64,000 nucleotides of DNA, taken from Petrosia ficiformis (Eukaryota; Porifera; Demospongiae; Haplosclerida; Petrosiidae). The stretch covers positions 2,376,001 to 2,440,000 of the forward strand of contig OX345636.1 in NCBI GenBank assembly GCA_947044365.1, in the 5' to 3' direction. The position numbers were made by a program, and so were the translations under genes. How positions within the stretch are numbered: position 1 is the stretch's first letter; each line of letters opens with the position of its first letter. Positions 35,725-48,260 of the stretch are shown here, piece by piece. Under the pieces are notes generated by a model. That model did no database searches. It was not told the origin of the DNA and saw nothing but the letters and a program-made list of their open reading frames with translations.

Positions 35725-36504
35725 GTATATTTATGTCTGTTTATCTAATTAGTATAATTATAATTTTCAGGTTATATTGATACTTTTGATATTTGGACAT
35801 TGAGACACAATATAATTACTCTTGACCCTTTTGCAGCAGAATTTACAGATGATGTTGGACATTACCATAAATATGTATATATAATAAAACTATTACAATT
35901 ATTAATTATGGTAATTTTTGTTGCATGCATAGATATCTAGCACTATTACAATCTGTAATTTTAAAAACAAACATGGAGGGATATTTCTACATTGTATAAT
36001 TTTCACAAAATTTAGCATTTATTAAAATGTTATACATAAATATTGTATTCATTGCCCAAACAGGCATACTATATGAAATGTCTCATAACCTCTATTTTAC
36101 AATAAAAGTCATAACCTTAATTAATTTTCTTCAAATATTTCTCAAGTGTATGAGTGTACTGCCTCACGTACCCTTTGTGTGAAAAGTAATGTATAAACAT
36201 GGCCATCATTTCTGCACTTCTATATCACTGCCAGTTACATCTTGACTTGCACTATCTGATACGTTGAGTTACTATTCTTGCAATGCACAATAGATTTGGT
36301 TTATTAAAGACAAGTAGTATCTCCCTTGTCCAAATTCTATTTAACATCGGACATATATTTGCAATCAATTTTGTACTCTAGAAGTCAATAGTGTATGGTA
36401 CATAGAGGAAGGTAGTAAATATATCTTCATCTTCATGAATCTAATTTCCATTTGTGTTTTGTTTACCAATACAAACAAAAATGTTTCAATTTTTGTTTCT
36501 TTAG

Positions 36505-36786
36505 CTGAAGTGGAGACAAAGTGTTATGATGCTTTTAACTATGGTAGAAGGGATGAGGCTCTTAGATTACTGAAACAAGTTAAAGATCCTCGTAGAGTGA
36601 AGAGTAAAAACAACTTCAATCTTCTTCATTGTGCTGCATATCATGGATGGCTTGATGTAGTAAAAGAGCTGATAGTTGAGTATCAGTTTGATGCGGAGTG
36701 TGAGGATGATGATGGTAATACTCCACTAAGCAAAGCAACAAGTAATAGTAAACATCATGTTGTGGACTACCTGAAAAAAGTTATAG
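36505..36786 (+). CDS. Exon 19: ankyrin module A4
   Basis: 94 codons, donor GTACAT. Loop EYQFDAECEDDDG. The end is SNSKHHVVDYLKKVI rather than the usual VVDYLET.I, changing charge at the terminal helix. Confidence 0.9.
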
Positions 36787-38570
36787 GTACATTTGTTGTG
36801 TATTTCTGTTCATTTATATAGTATAGAATTGTCTTAATAGCCCGTAGATTAGATCCCACATTTCCAATCTGCAGATTACTTGGACATTATTTAGCATGAC
36901 ACAATCTATAGATTTTAGATTTCAAAGTTCTTAAAATTCTAAAAGTGGCTAGTTCTACTCTCACATAATAATGATCTGTTATAATTTAGTTTTTGATGAA
37001 GACCTAGAAGTAAAAGTAATGTTTTATACTTATTATAGTTTTAGTTCTAGATACTTTTGCCTTTGCTAAAAGCCTATTTAACTCTTCACAGAGATGACAT
37101 TATGAAGGAAGCTGCCTTTTATGTTTTACACTTGCTTAGCTAATAATGACTTCTAATTTTATGTAGGTAAAATACATATGTAGGTAACAAGTTATTCTGG
37201 GAAGTAAACTTTATTAAGTAATTTTAGTTTTAGTTTTGGTTAGTTCTTGTACTTGAAAACATTAGTTTAATATTTAAATTTGTTCTAATTAGCTCACCTG
37301 TCACTAAACATTTTCATTTTAGTTTTGGTTCAAGAACTAAAAGAAAAATGATGTACTAAAATACTTTTAGTTTTAGTTACTAAATCCAAAACAGCCTAGT
37401 CCATATATACTATTACATATGTGCATCAGGGGTGTGTGCTAATATAAACATTAATAAGGGGCTGTTTATGCCAGTTAATCCATTGTTTCCATTCAACAGC
37501 CCTTTCTCCTTTAATTCTAGTTTATGTACTTGCTCCTAGCAATTACCTGAGACACTATCTAGTATACTCAATACTTGAAGATTTTGCAAGTGGTTATTGA
37601 TTTCTCTGAGCATGCACAGTTGGTTGACCATGTATCATTACGTAGTAAATTCCAATGAATAGTTAATAAGTTCATGTTAGTTACTTGAGTGTTTTACTAA
37701 AATATTTTGTACTTGTACTTGTGCAGAAAGTCTCGGTATCATCCACCTATACTGAAAATCACCATCTCCATAAACATATAATAAGTGTAATTTCAATGAT
37801 TGAAGGATTTTGTTTGTTGTAACACTTGTGGTTATACAATTTACACAATTAGCAATCTGTATATTGGCACACATTCTCTGAATCCTCAGTTTGCACTACG
37901 CAATCTTCAAATTCTGCAGAACATGTAATTATGTATGTAATTATATACACATATAATAGTAACTAACAAGTATAATTGTGTCATGGTTTATAGATCTATA
38001 TGCATTATATAAACCTCCCATTGAGGAAGTTTTGAAATGTACCACCGAAAGTGTCCAAAGATTTGCCTTTTCAAAACTTCCGAGTTTGATAGCTGTTAGA
38101 TTTCATCTTCTATTAAGAAAGTTACACCTTCTGAGCATGAGCATGGGCTCCACATTTATTTTTAGATTAAATCCTTGTACAGTTTTATACAAAGTATAAA
38201 CCTATGTGCTTCATTGAAAATGTATGGGCTATGAACCTCATTATAAATATACATGTTTTGTGCAAAAGAATTTGCTGTTTAAAGTACTGTATCATGCATA
38301 GTTATAATTATGTTTTTCCTGTGCTAGTGAATGTGAGTGTATACTTTCAATATTTTTTTATAGCACACTGACTCTATAAGTAATTAAAATTTTATGATTG
38401 CTCATTGCTGAATAATTTATTAATTAGCAAAGGTGTGTGTGCATTCCTCATAGTGAGCATATACTACTTACACTATACGTTTTGTATGTGTACCCGCATT
38501 CTTCAATATACTGTGTATTCAGCTTGTTGATTCTATATAATTACCTTTTGTTTGTTTCATTTATATACAG
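36787..38570 (+). other. Longest array intron (1.8 kb)
   Basis: Contains a diverged TTTTAGTTTTAGTT-rich relative of the repeat at 3.9-7.1 kb (about 37010-37390) and a GAGGAAGTTTTGAAA / TTTTCAAAACTTCC inverted pair near 38023-38082. The open frame at 37978-38199 spans that inverted pair and shows no known domain. Confidence 0.5.
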
Positions 38571-38594
38571 CAACTTGTAAAGAAGACAAAAAAG
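38571..38594 (+). CDS. Exon 20: 24-nt linker microexon
   Basis: Eight codons (ATCKEDKK), phase 1 to 1, acceptor TATACAG, donor GTAAAA. One residue differs from the copy at 34804. About 150 bases of flanking intron are homologous on both sides, so the linker plus the next module were duplicated together. Confidence 0.7.
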
Positions 38595-39083
38595 GTAAAA
38601 AGTGATATATGCACATCATAACAATGCACAAATAGAACTTAGCAACTCTCACAACACAAACATTATTTCACATAACCTAACTGCAACTGTGAATGCAATT
38701 CTACTATTACTCTTGCAGCTAATTTCCTTCACTAAAAGATCACTTAACTGCATGTGTGAATGAACTAGTGTTTTGAATGCTTTATATAGAAAACTGGTAG
38801 CAACAAGTTATGATTTCCCAAGTTTTCAAGCATAATTGTTAGCAACAATAGGCAGTATACTCACATTTTTCATTGAACAGTTTTTCAGTGAGTGTATCTT
38901 AAAACATTTTTCTCAAGTAGAGCCATTTCGAGATAGAACACCTAATAATTTTCAGGTTTTTACTTGTTACTCAGCTATTTTAGTTTGTAAAAATAACACT
39001 CATATACTTCATCATTAACTAGTCATAAAACTCTCTCGTTGCATTAATTTATTATTTTTTTATTCTTTATATTATGTCAAAAG

Positions 39084-39359
39084 TTGTTGATCAATGTTTT
39101 GAGGCTTTTAACCATGGTAGACGGGAGGAAGCTCTTAGAATAATGAAAAAAATTAAAGATCCTCGTACAGTGAAAGATAGCAACAACTTCACAATTCTTC
39201 ACTGTGCTGCACATCATGGGTGGCTGGATGTAGTAGAAGAGCTGATAACTGAACATCAGTTTATTCCAGACTGTGAGGATAAAGATGGTAATACCCCATT
39301 AAGCAAAGCTAGAAGTAGTGGAAAACAGTCTGTTGTCGACTACCTGGAAACATATATAG
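39084..39359 (+). CDS. Exon 21: ankyrin module A5 (VVDQC subtype)
   Basis: 92 codons, donor GTACAT. Sister of A3: VVDQCFEAFNHGRREEALRI, KKIKDPRTVKDSNNF, LHCAAHHGWLDVVEELI, loop TEHQFIPDCEDKDG. It ends VVDYLETYI. Confidence 0.9.
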
Positions 39360-39984
39360 GTACATTTGTTGTCTATTTCTGTTTATTTAGTTAGTACAAT
39401 TGTAATTGTCATAGTATATAATTATCCTGGTATATAATTTAGTCTGTGCCATGTACTCAAAGGCTATTCATTTTACCAGGATATTTAAAATGAGATGCAA
39501 CACAGCAAAAACTAAATTGTTAAAACAACCAATTTATTGTTTAGTGGAGATGTAAAAAATAGCTTAAATGTCATACAGGATGCTGTGGCTATATTTGTAA
39601 TGTTACTATGACATTATGTGCATCAAGTATAAAATGTACATGCACTAGAATTAAATTATTTCCCTTTCATTGGCCAGAACTGCCAGATATAATTACTTTA
39701 AAGGAATTAGTTGAAACTATAATTTTATAATTAGTAGAAAGTATAATTTTAGTGTGCTGTCTACATATATTTCATACCAACAATTTAGTAATTTATTAGT
39801 ACAAAGTATAGTTATATAGTGTATCCATAACAATCTGAGCATTGTGAGCAACTAATAACTGTCCTAATCAATAAAAATAGTTATTTTAACGTTTTTGTTT
39901 TTGCAGTGAAATAATAGTTATAACACTTTTTCAGTTACTAGACACCAGCTAAAAGAGATTCACATATCAGAAAATAAGACATTG

Positions 39985-40225
39985 TATACGTCAGTGTTTT
40001 TGATATGCTCATATGGCGCACCATTGGCCCAAAGAGCTTCTTATTTGGCACTGTACAGTTCTATATTTGGGCCAGTGGCGCAGTTAATTATGATTATATT
40101 GTCACTAACAGCATTAACTCTTAGTTAATTGGCTCAAGATGCATTCTAAATGGCACACACACTAACCATTTTTGAGCCAATTTGGCCCAAGCTTCAAAAT
40201 GTATCAAAAACTCTAGTGTACTTCT
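39985..40225. mobile_element. Possible MITE with weak terminal repeats
   Basis: GTGTTTTTGATATGC near 39993 is partly inverted as GTATCAAAAACTCTAG near 40201. GGCCCAAAG-type phrases repeat inside. The ends are imperfect, so the call is tentative. Confidence 0.35.
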
Positions 40226-40616
40226 AATGATTTATTATGCACCTAGCTCTTAAACTTTCAACTTTCTTAACTAAGTACACACACCTATGTGGCATGATCA
40301 TATTATCACAGTTTGTGCACTGCTTCATGTAACCACTTTGTACAGAGTTGTTGATGGGATTTCTCCACTTCTTTAGTTGCCATCTTGATTTGCAAATTTA
40401 AACTAAATTTGGTTTATTAAAGTGAAGTAAAGCCTCTCTTACCTTCAGTTCTGCAAATTGTAGATGTGCAACTTTAGTTTCTGGAGCTATGATTAAAATT
40501 GAGTTTGTACTTTTGACGTCACTGGATATGTTTGGTAGATTGAGGTAGACAGTATATTGGTCTAAATTTTTTGGATTTTGAACTTTATGTTAGCAAAATA
40601 CTTCTTGTTTCTTTAG

Positions 40617-40898
40617 GTGTAGTAGAGAAGAAGTGTTATGATGCTTTTAACTATGGTAGAAAACAGGAAGCTCTTAGATTACTGAAGCAAGTTAACGATC
40701 CTCGTACAGTGAAGAGTAAAAACAACTTCACTCTTCTTCATTGTGCTGCATATCATGGATGGCTGGATGTAGTAAAAGAGATGATAACCGAGATTCGGTT
40801 CAATCCAGACTGTGAGGATAAAGATGGTAATACCCCATTAAGCAAAGCTAGAAGTAATGGAAAATTGATGGTTGTGGACTACCTGGAAACATTTATAG
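40617..40898 (+). CDS. Exon 22: ankyrin module A6
   Basis: 94 codons, acceptor CTTTAG, donor GTGAAT. Lead-in GVVEKKCYDAFNYGRKQEAL, loop TEIRFNPDCEDKDG with an arginine at a position that is usually Gln, end GKLMVVDYLETFI. Confidence 0.9.
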
Positions 40899-41676
40899 GT
40901 GAATTTGTTGTCTATTCTGTTTATATATTTCATGTCAGAGAGTATGCTTCAGAAAAAATTTGGCCCCGAACATTTTCAGTTGCAACTAATGGGCTTATCT
41001 CTGCCAATGTATACAGATAACTTGAAATACACACTTACTTTTTGATATTGAGTGTTTTTATGACTAACAGCATCTTCTATGCCAGATAACATTGTTACAT
41101 TAGTGAACTGGCAAGTAGCATAATTGCCTAACTTTTGATTATTATTCTTGTTTTCACAATAATAAAATTCTACGTTTCTACACCTAGTTCTATCACAAAT
41201 ACATGTTTATTTACAGTTAAATTCCACTGATGTAATATTGTACTGTTCGATTTCTTGGCTTAATCAATGAATACTTTCTGCCATTTGCAATAATTGCTGG
41301 TGAAGAGACACGATTTTCTAAGTGCAACACCCTTTATTAACATAGTGATAAATTATTCTTTGGGTAGAATTACTTCTTCAGGACACCATACAATTATTTT
41401 ACAAGTTTCTGCAACACCTCATGTAACCCCTTTACACAAATTATTGCATACAAATTTCACAGGTGTTTCTGCATTTGTTTATCACTACCTACAACAGTTG
41501 CTATGCATGTGTCCAGTTCAAATGAATTGGTCCCACCAGTTGACATTGAAAGAAGTTATGATGGAACATGTGTAGCAATTAATGGATATTTAACTAGTGA
41601 ATTAGAGAGACACATATAGCTGAATTTGCCTGACATAAGTAGTAGACATTGAATATGAAATGGTCTTCCTCAACCT

Positions 41677-41749
41677 CCACCTATAGCTCAGATGATAGAG
41701 CATCTGACTAGCAATCAGATAGGTCATGGGTTCAAATCCCAGATGTTCT
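41677..41749 (+). pseudogene. tRNA-Ala-like sequence (pseudogene or SINE head)
   Basis: The D arm GCTCAGATGATAGAGC, an anticodon arm TCTGA-CTAGCAA-TCAGA with AGC at the anticodon position, and a box B GGTTCAAATCCC are all readable over 73 bases. The acceptor strands (CCACCTA and ATGTTCT) do not pair and the outer T-stem pair is a mismatch, so it is not a working tRNA. It sits 240 bases upstream of module A7. Confidence 0.65.
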
Positions 41750-41915
41750 TTCTGGACATGTGTCTCTCACCTGTAATCATTTTCAATAACACTAACAATG
41801 TCCTCTTCACTTGCGCTAGAATTGTTGCTCTTGCAATGCTATATATATATATTTGGTTTAGTGAAGTACAATCTCATCTAGTTTTATGTTATTGCTTCAC
41901 TTCTTGTTTCATTAG

Positions 41916-42197
41916 CTGAAGTAGAGACAAAATGTTATGATGCTTTTAACTGTGGCAAACGAGAGGAAGCTCTTGGATTACTGAAGCAAGTTAAGGATCC
42001 TCGTGCAGTGAAGAGTAAAAACGACTTCACTCTTCTTCATTGTGCTGCATATCATGGATGGCTGGATGTAGTAAAAGAGCTGATAACTGACCATCAGTTT
42101 AATCCAGACTGTAAGGATAAAAAGGGTAATACCCCTTTAAGCAAAGCTAGAAGTAATGGAAAACAGTCTGTTGTGGACTACCTGGAAACATATATAG
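41916..42197 (+). CDS. Exon 23: ankyrin module A7
   Basis: 94 codons, acceptor CATTAG, donor GTACAT. Lead-in AEVETKCYDAFNCGKREEAL then GLLKQVKDPRAVK. Loop TDHQFNPDCKDKKG is more basic than in the neighbours. It ends VVDYLETYI. Confidence 0.9.
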
Positions 42198-42594
42198 GTA
42201 CATTCATTGTTTACTTAGTATAATTATAATTGTTTTTGTATAAATAAAAATTATAATATAGTCTGTGTTAGTCACACCACATGTTAACGTTAATCAGGAT
42301 ATTTGGACAAGCCATGTCAATGAGATACAACTTACACTTATAACCAGTGTAGTTGCAGTATTCATGGTGTGGCTGAGCACCAGCCAGAATAGAATCATAA
42401 ATATACCTTTCTCCATGTTTATGTTTTTTTTATATTATACCAACACTACTGCAATCTCTAGTACACAGTAAGAATTTATAGAAGCCAACAGCTATTACCA
42501 TTTAGGATATTTCTGTGTGGTCTAATTTTCATTAATGTGTTATTCTTATACTATAAGTTACAAGATATATCATTATGACTGCATCATTCAGTAT

Positions 42595-42905
42595 GGTTGA
42601 TTTTTCACATGTCTGAAACACAGAATAATTATAGCTATTACCTAAACTTCTCACTTTTTAAATATTCTCTTAGAGGTCTAGAAATATGCGTATTTCAGTG
42701 TTTTGTTCCAGTTCCTCCTAAGTAAGCTACAACCAGCTTTCTTCCTGCTGCTCTCTGGAGGTTGAGCATGCATTCTAATACACACTGAACATTTCTGAAT
42801 AATGCCACCTTTTTTTAACTATGTAAACAACACATACAATGTATATAATTATATATTCCACACTATGGAAAGCAATCATAAAGATGACGATGCAGGCCAC
42901 AAAAA
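42595..42905 (+). mobile_element. Degraded TCCCTATGATTGCTTT-family MITE copy in array intron
   Basis: The internal order (GTTGATTTTTCACATGTCTG, TAAGCTACAACCAGCTTTC, GAGCATGCATTCTAAT, GGAAAGCAATCATA) follows the complete copy at 51392-51739. The left end is lost. Confidence 0.65.
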
Positions 42906-43194
42906 TGGATTATACAATCTCCAGATGTGCATGCTGTTTATGATGTCTCATAACTTCTGATATGCAAACAAAATCATTGTTTTTTTAGTAATTCCTCAAT
43001 TATTAAGTTTCTGTCCCACCTTGTGTAGCCCCTTTATTCAGATTATTACTTAATGTTGCATGGATTTCAGCACATCTTTATTTAGTCTTTGGAAAAGGGT
43101 CGTAATATATTGATCTACATCTTTGTGATTTAAAATTCCATGTATGTTTTATCTACAAATATGAGCTAAAATATTTCTCTTCTTGTTTCTTTAG

Positions 43195-43476
43195 CTGAAA
43201 TAGAGGAAGAGTGTTATGATGCTTTTAACAAGGGTAGACAGGAAGAAGCTCTTAGATTATTGAAGAAAGTTAAAGATCCTCGTACAGTGAAGAGTAAAAG
43301 AAATTTCACTCTTCTTCATTGTGCTGCATATCATGGATGGCTGGATGTAGTAAAGCAGTTGATAACTGAACATCAGTTTGATGCAGACTGTGAGGATGAT
43401 GTTGGTAATACTCCATTAAGCAAAGCAAGAAGTAATAAAAAACAACATGTTGTGGACTACCTGGAAACACTTATAG
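43195..43476 (+). CDS. Exon 24: ankyrin module A8
   Basis: 94 codons, acceptor CTTTAG, donor GTATAC. Lead-in AEIEEECYDAFNKGRQEEAL, helix VVKQLITEHQFDADC, loop EDDVG instead of EDDDG, end SNKKQHVVDYLETLI. Confidence 0.9.
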
Positions 43477-44393
43477 GTATACATTTGTTGTCTATTTTTT
43501 ATGTTCTTAATTATTGTCTTGGTATATAATGTGTTAGCCACACCACATACACAGAGGCTATAATATTTACCATGATATTTAGACTAGCCATGTCAGTAAA
43601 AGATAGATAATACTTACAACCCGTTTGCAATTACAGTATTCAAACATTGCTGTTCATTAGCTAGGATAAATTAATAAGTCAATCCTGGTTGATGCCATGT
43701 ATATAATTATATCTGCCATCTTTCTCATACAGAACAGAATATTACAGTAATTATTTGGGTTTTTGGTTTTAAAGGTTGTCATTATATAGAAGTTTAGGAA
43801 TATACTTCTTTCAGCTATTAGTACCAGTCCCTACACTAACTACAGGTAGCTTTCTCTGGTCTGCTGGTCTACAAAACTCAGATTTGTGTTCTAATGCACT
43901 CTGAGCCCCAGAATAACACAACTATTTTAACAATGTATACAGCATGAACGCATATTATTATTTATAATTATTATTATATTATGTATTGATTTAACTCTGT
44001 CAAGTATAGATGGCCCTATGGATCATAAACATTGATCATACAATGTGCAAACATTTATTTGAATATTTCTCAAGTATCTCACACAGTTTTGCTGTGATTA
44101 GTAACAATGAATGTAGCAGGGATTTCTGCACTTCTTTATCACTGCCAGTGTCTTGTTAACTTGCACTATCTAATATCTTGAATTGCTTTTCTTGCAATGC
44201 AAATTATGTTTGGCTTAGTGAAGTAGCAACTCCCTTACTATAGTTTTGTTATTACAGTCAGTTTTGTATATTGAAGTCACTGGATGTGTTTGGTAGTTAA
44301 GGTAATAAATTGATCCACAATATCAATTCCATATGTGTTTTATCTATGAATGCAAGCAAAATATTTCACTTCTTGTTTTTTTGTCTAATATAG

Positions 44394-44666
44394 AGACACA
44401 GTGTTATGATGCTTTTAACTATGGTAGACGAGAGGAAGCTCTTAGATTACTAAAGCATGTTGAAGATCCTCGTACAGTGAAGAGTAGGAGCAACTTCACT
44501 ATTCTTCATTGTGCTGCATATCATGGATGGCTGGATGTAGTTAAAGAGCTGATAGTTGAAAACGACTTTAATCCAGAGTGTGAAGATGATGATGGTAATA
44601 CCCCATTAAGCAGAGCTAGAGATAATGAAAAACAGTCTGTTGTGGACTACCTGGAAACAGTTATAG
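44394..44666 (+). CDS. Exon 25: ankyrin module A9 (short acceptor form)
   Basis: 91 codons, acceptor AATATAG, donor GTACAT. It starts at ETQCYDAF because the upstream acceptor used in AEVETKC-type modules is missing. This removes three codons but keeps phase. Loop VENDFNPECEDDDG, end DNEKQSVVDYLETVI. Confidence 0.88.
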
Positions 44667-45085
44667 GTACATTTCTTATCTGTTTCTGATCATGTTCTTA
44701 ATAACGTATACATTAAGTAATATATAGTCTGTGCTATACAACATCCTGATTATTACAACACTTTTCCTATTGCAGCCCTCAAAATATTGCTGAGTATCAG
44801 CCGTATAGATTCATAAGTATACCTTAAGTATATTACTGCAACATCTAATATATATATAGTAAACATGCCAACAAATAAAGCCATGAGAAATATTTGAGGT
44901 CAAATTTCCACAACATTTGTGATTCTTATTACCAAAAAGAGAAATGTAGCACTATTGTTTCAGGGATCAGAAACATCAGCTGTGATTCACAGGTGATGTT
45001 TATGATACCTGAAATACATTGATCCACATCTTTACAATTTTAATTAATTTCCATGTTTGTGAAATGCAACCACTTCTTTCTTTAG

Positions 45086-45367
45086 CTGAAGTAGAGACAA
45101 AGTGTTATGATGCTTTTAAAGATGGTAGACAAGAGGAAGCTCTTAGATTACTGAAGCAAGTTGAAGATCCTCGTAAAGTGAAGAGTAAAAACAACTTCAC
45201 TATTCTTCATTGTGCTGCATATCATGGATGGCTGGATATAGTAAAAGAGCTGATAACTGAACATCAGTTTGATGCAGACTGTAAGGATGCTGATGGTAAT
45301 ACCCCATTAAGCAAAGCTAGAAGTAATGGACAACAACCTGTTGTGGACTACCTGGAAACACTTATAG
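45086..45367 (+). CDS. Exon 26: ankyrin module A10
   Basis: 94 codons, donor GTACAT. Lead-in AEVETKCYDAFKDGRQEEAL, KQVEDPRKVK, helix LDIVKELITEHQFDADC, loop KDADG, end NGQQPVVDYLETLI. It is separated from A9 by only 419 bases, among the shortest introns of the array. Confidence 0.9.
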
Positions 45368-45569
45368 GTACATTTGTTGTCTATTTCTGTTTATGGATTT
45401 GTTGTGTCATAGCATTATAGTCTATAGATTAGAACCCATAATTCTTAATCTACAGATTATCTATCAATATTTAGCACAACAAGATCTGCAGAACATTTGC
45501 AGAGATAATTTAGCAAATGTAAAATATTTTTGCACATTTTGCAAAAATACCAGGAATATATTACAGTAA

Positions 45570-45735
45570 AATCCCTCTTAACAGACACCCCTGATTTGCA
45601 GACATCTACTATATACTGTGACACCAGCCACAGTCCCAACTGACCTGTCATTGAATTCACTACTGTTACATCTCCTCTCACATGGACGGACACCCTGCTA
45701 CACCGTACAATGCATGCCAGTCACACCCCCTTTCT
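45570..45735. repeat. GC-richer repeat fragment with CAGACACCCC / GGACACCC motifs
   Basis: TTAACAGACACCCCTG at 45588 and GACGGACACCCTGC at 45684 resemble the ends of a DNA element, but no clear inverted repeat or target duplication was found. The minus-strand frame at 45457-45693 overlaps it and shows no domain. Confidence 0.3.
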
Positions 45736-45823
45736 ACAATAGTACTAGCAAATAACCTCCTTAATATTTTTTTTGAAAGTTATAAAAACAATGTTTCACT
45801 TTTTGTTTCTTTGTTTTCTGTAG

Positions 45824-46096
45824 AGACACAGTGTTATGATGCTTTTAACTATGGTAGACGGGAGGAAGCTCTTACATTACTGAAGCAAGTTAAAGATCCC
45901 CGTACAGTAAAGAGTAAAGATGACTTCACTCTACTTCATTGTGCTGCATATCATGGATGGCTGGATGTAGTAAAAGAGATGATAACTGAACATCAGTTTA
46001 ATCCAGAGTGTGAAGATAAAAATGGTAATACCCCATTAAGCAAAGCTAGAAGTAATGGAAAACATACTGTTGTGGACTATCTGGAAACATTTATAG
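45824..46096 (+). CDS. Exon 27: ankyrin module A11 (short acceptor form)
   Basis: 91 codons, acceptor TCTGTAG, donor GTACAT. It starts at ETQCYDAFNYGRREEALTLL. Its first repeat is DDFTLLHCAAYHGWLDVVKE, helix EMITEHQFNPEC, loop EDKNG, end GKHTVVDYLETFI. Confidence 0.9.
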
Positions 46097-46912
46097 GTAC
46101 ATATGTTGTCTAGTACTGTTTATACACTTAGTATATAATTTTCATGGTATAATAATATATAGTCTGTGCCACACCATATCCTTAAAGGCTATAGTGTGTA
46201 CCAGAATAATTAAAAACCATATCATTGAGATACCAACAATAATTATAACACTTTTGCAGTTGCAGTACTCAAAATGTTACTGTACATCAGCAAGTATAGA
46301 TTCATATACTTTCCTCTATGTATGTATCATACTAGCACTCCTGCATTTTCGATAAACAGCAAAATTTGTAAATGCATACTGTGTGATGAGGTCAATTTTT
46401 CCCAAAATTTGTGATTCTTATATAAATAGTAACAAAATAATATTTGGTATATAGTGGGAAATGTATCTCTACTATTGTTTGGTGGTATACAATTATCATT
46501 CAATAACTTCATAAGGTGGTTTATAGAGCTTGAGCATGCCTTATATTGTGCACCAAGCCACAATCCATTAAAAATATGATTCCACCACATGAACTGCAAT
46601 CATACTGATGACCCTGCGTGTAATTAAAATACATTATACAATGACATACAATTTAAGATGTCTCATAACCTATGGGATTCATTAGTAAGTATTTCACATA
46701 GTTTCTATACTACTTCATGTGACCCCTCGACTCTGTTTCTATAATATTTCAGTCATGCAAATTGCATAAACCTTCAGTTTCTCAAGCTAAACATTTCTTC
46801 CATTTTGAAGTCACTAGATATTTGGCACAGGGAGGTAATAAATTGATTCACACTTTATAAATTCCATTTCATTTTTATCTATAAATGAAAACAAAAATGT
46901 TGCTTTCTTTAG

Positions 46913-47194
46913 CTGAAGTAGAGACGAAGTGTTATGATGCTTTTGACAATGGTAGACGGGAGGAAGCAGTTAGATTACTGAAGCAAGTTAAAGATCCTCG
47001 TACAGTGAAGAGTAAGAACAACTTCACTATTCTTCATTGTGCTGCATACCATGGATGGCTGGATGTAGTAAAAGAGCTGATAATTGAGCATCAGCTTAAT
47101 ACATTCTGTGTAGATAATGATGGGAATACCCCATTATGCAAAGCTAGAAATAATGGAAAGCAAGATGTTGTGGACTACCTGGAAACAGTTATAG
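46913..47194 (+). CDS. Exon 28: ankyrin module A12
   Basis: 94 codons, acceptor CTTTAG, donor GTATAT. Lead-in AEVETKCYDAFDNGRREEAV. The loop is the most distinct of the array: IEHQLNTFCVDNDG with CKARNNGKQDVV after NTPL. If loops contact ligand, this module would differ most. Confidence 0.9.
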
Positions 47195-47424
47195 GTATAT
47201 TTGCTGTTTATTTTTGTTTATGTACTTATAATTATCTTTGTGTTAACCACACAACATCTTTAGAGGCTATAACATAAACTAGCTATGATATTTTGAGTAG
47301 CCATGTCAATGAGATACAATCAATACTTGTAACCCTATTGTAGTTACAATATTCAAAATGATTCTGAGCATCAGCCAGAATAGAATCATAAGTACCCTTT
47401 CTCCATGTATATGACTTATTGTAA

Positions 47425-47745
47425 CATACCTGACTATTTTGTGGTGTCACCATTCGGTAATCAAAGCAGATGTCCTGCCTGAAGCACAGCAGACTACTAT
47501 AGTTATTATTTTCATTATCCACCTCTTAAATGTTCTCATAGAACTTCCAGAACATACTGATTTCAGTTAAATCAGCAATTAGCTCTAGTTCCTACATAAG
47601 CTACAATCAGCTTATTTTCTGCTGGTCTGTAGAGCTCAAGCATACATTCACTGATTGATACCACTTCCATAGCTCTGTATACAATGGATACCTGACACAG
47701 GTCACATATCCATTGTGGAAATGTATCATAAGGACAACCCTATAG
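47425..47745 (+). mobile_element. MITE-family copy in array intron
   Basis: Same family as 51392-51739: TTTTGTGGTGTCACCATTCG, CATAAGCTACAATCAGC and GTAGAGCTCAAGCATACATT, ending near GGACAACCCTATAGGCC. The right terminal repeat is partly eroded. The frame at 47283-47522 (-) is its shadow. Confidence 0.65.
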
Positions 47746-48034
47746 GCCATAAAATAAAAAATGCAATACCCAAACATAGATTCTCTTCACAATGTTTCAC
47801 AAGTGTATATAGAGAAAAAACCATCCCTATATTTGCTTTGTGATGACTATGTATTAAGCATTGCTGATGGCACTAGTGTCTCTACCTTTCTGTGTACTCC
47901 AAAGTTGAGGCCTGAAGAAGTAAGTGTAAGCCTGATTGCAGTCTAGATACACAGATCTCTGATGAACTGACTGAAGTACTCCTTCAAGGTTCTAAATGAT
48001 GACTTCCTCATGTCTGAAACTCAATAACTTATCA

Positions 48035-48260
48035 TACTTACTTGTTAAAGATTCTTGCATAATGCTGGTCTGTAGCTCAAATGCACGTTCTTTTATGCGG
48101 TCCCCCCTTTAATGGACCGAGCCCCCGGGAATGATGCAACTTCCTAAACTACGTTTACAATGCCTAGTCGCATAAGTGACACAAACATATATATATATAT
48201 ATATATATAGATTCAACCCCGTGGAAAGCAAATACAGGGATGGCTCTACGGGCCATAAAT
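48035..48260 (+). mobile_element. Truncated MITE-family copy with (AT)n
   Basis: Only the right half is present (CTGGTCTGTAGCTCAAATGC, AATGATGCAACTTCC, GTGGAAAGCAAATACAGGGA). An (AT)n run lies at 48187-48214. Confidence 0.6.

Noticed and set aside
37978..38199. Additional exon or small gene between modules A4 and A5.
   Set aside because: The frame spans an inverted pair (GAGGAAGTTTTGA / TCAAAACTTCC), has no domain and no good AG/GT borders.
41677..41749. Functional tRNA-Ala gene.
   Set aside because: The two acceptor strands do not pair and the T stem has a mismatch, so it is called a pseudogene or SINE head.
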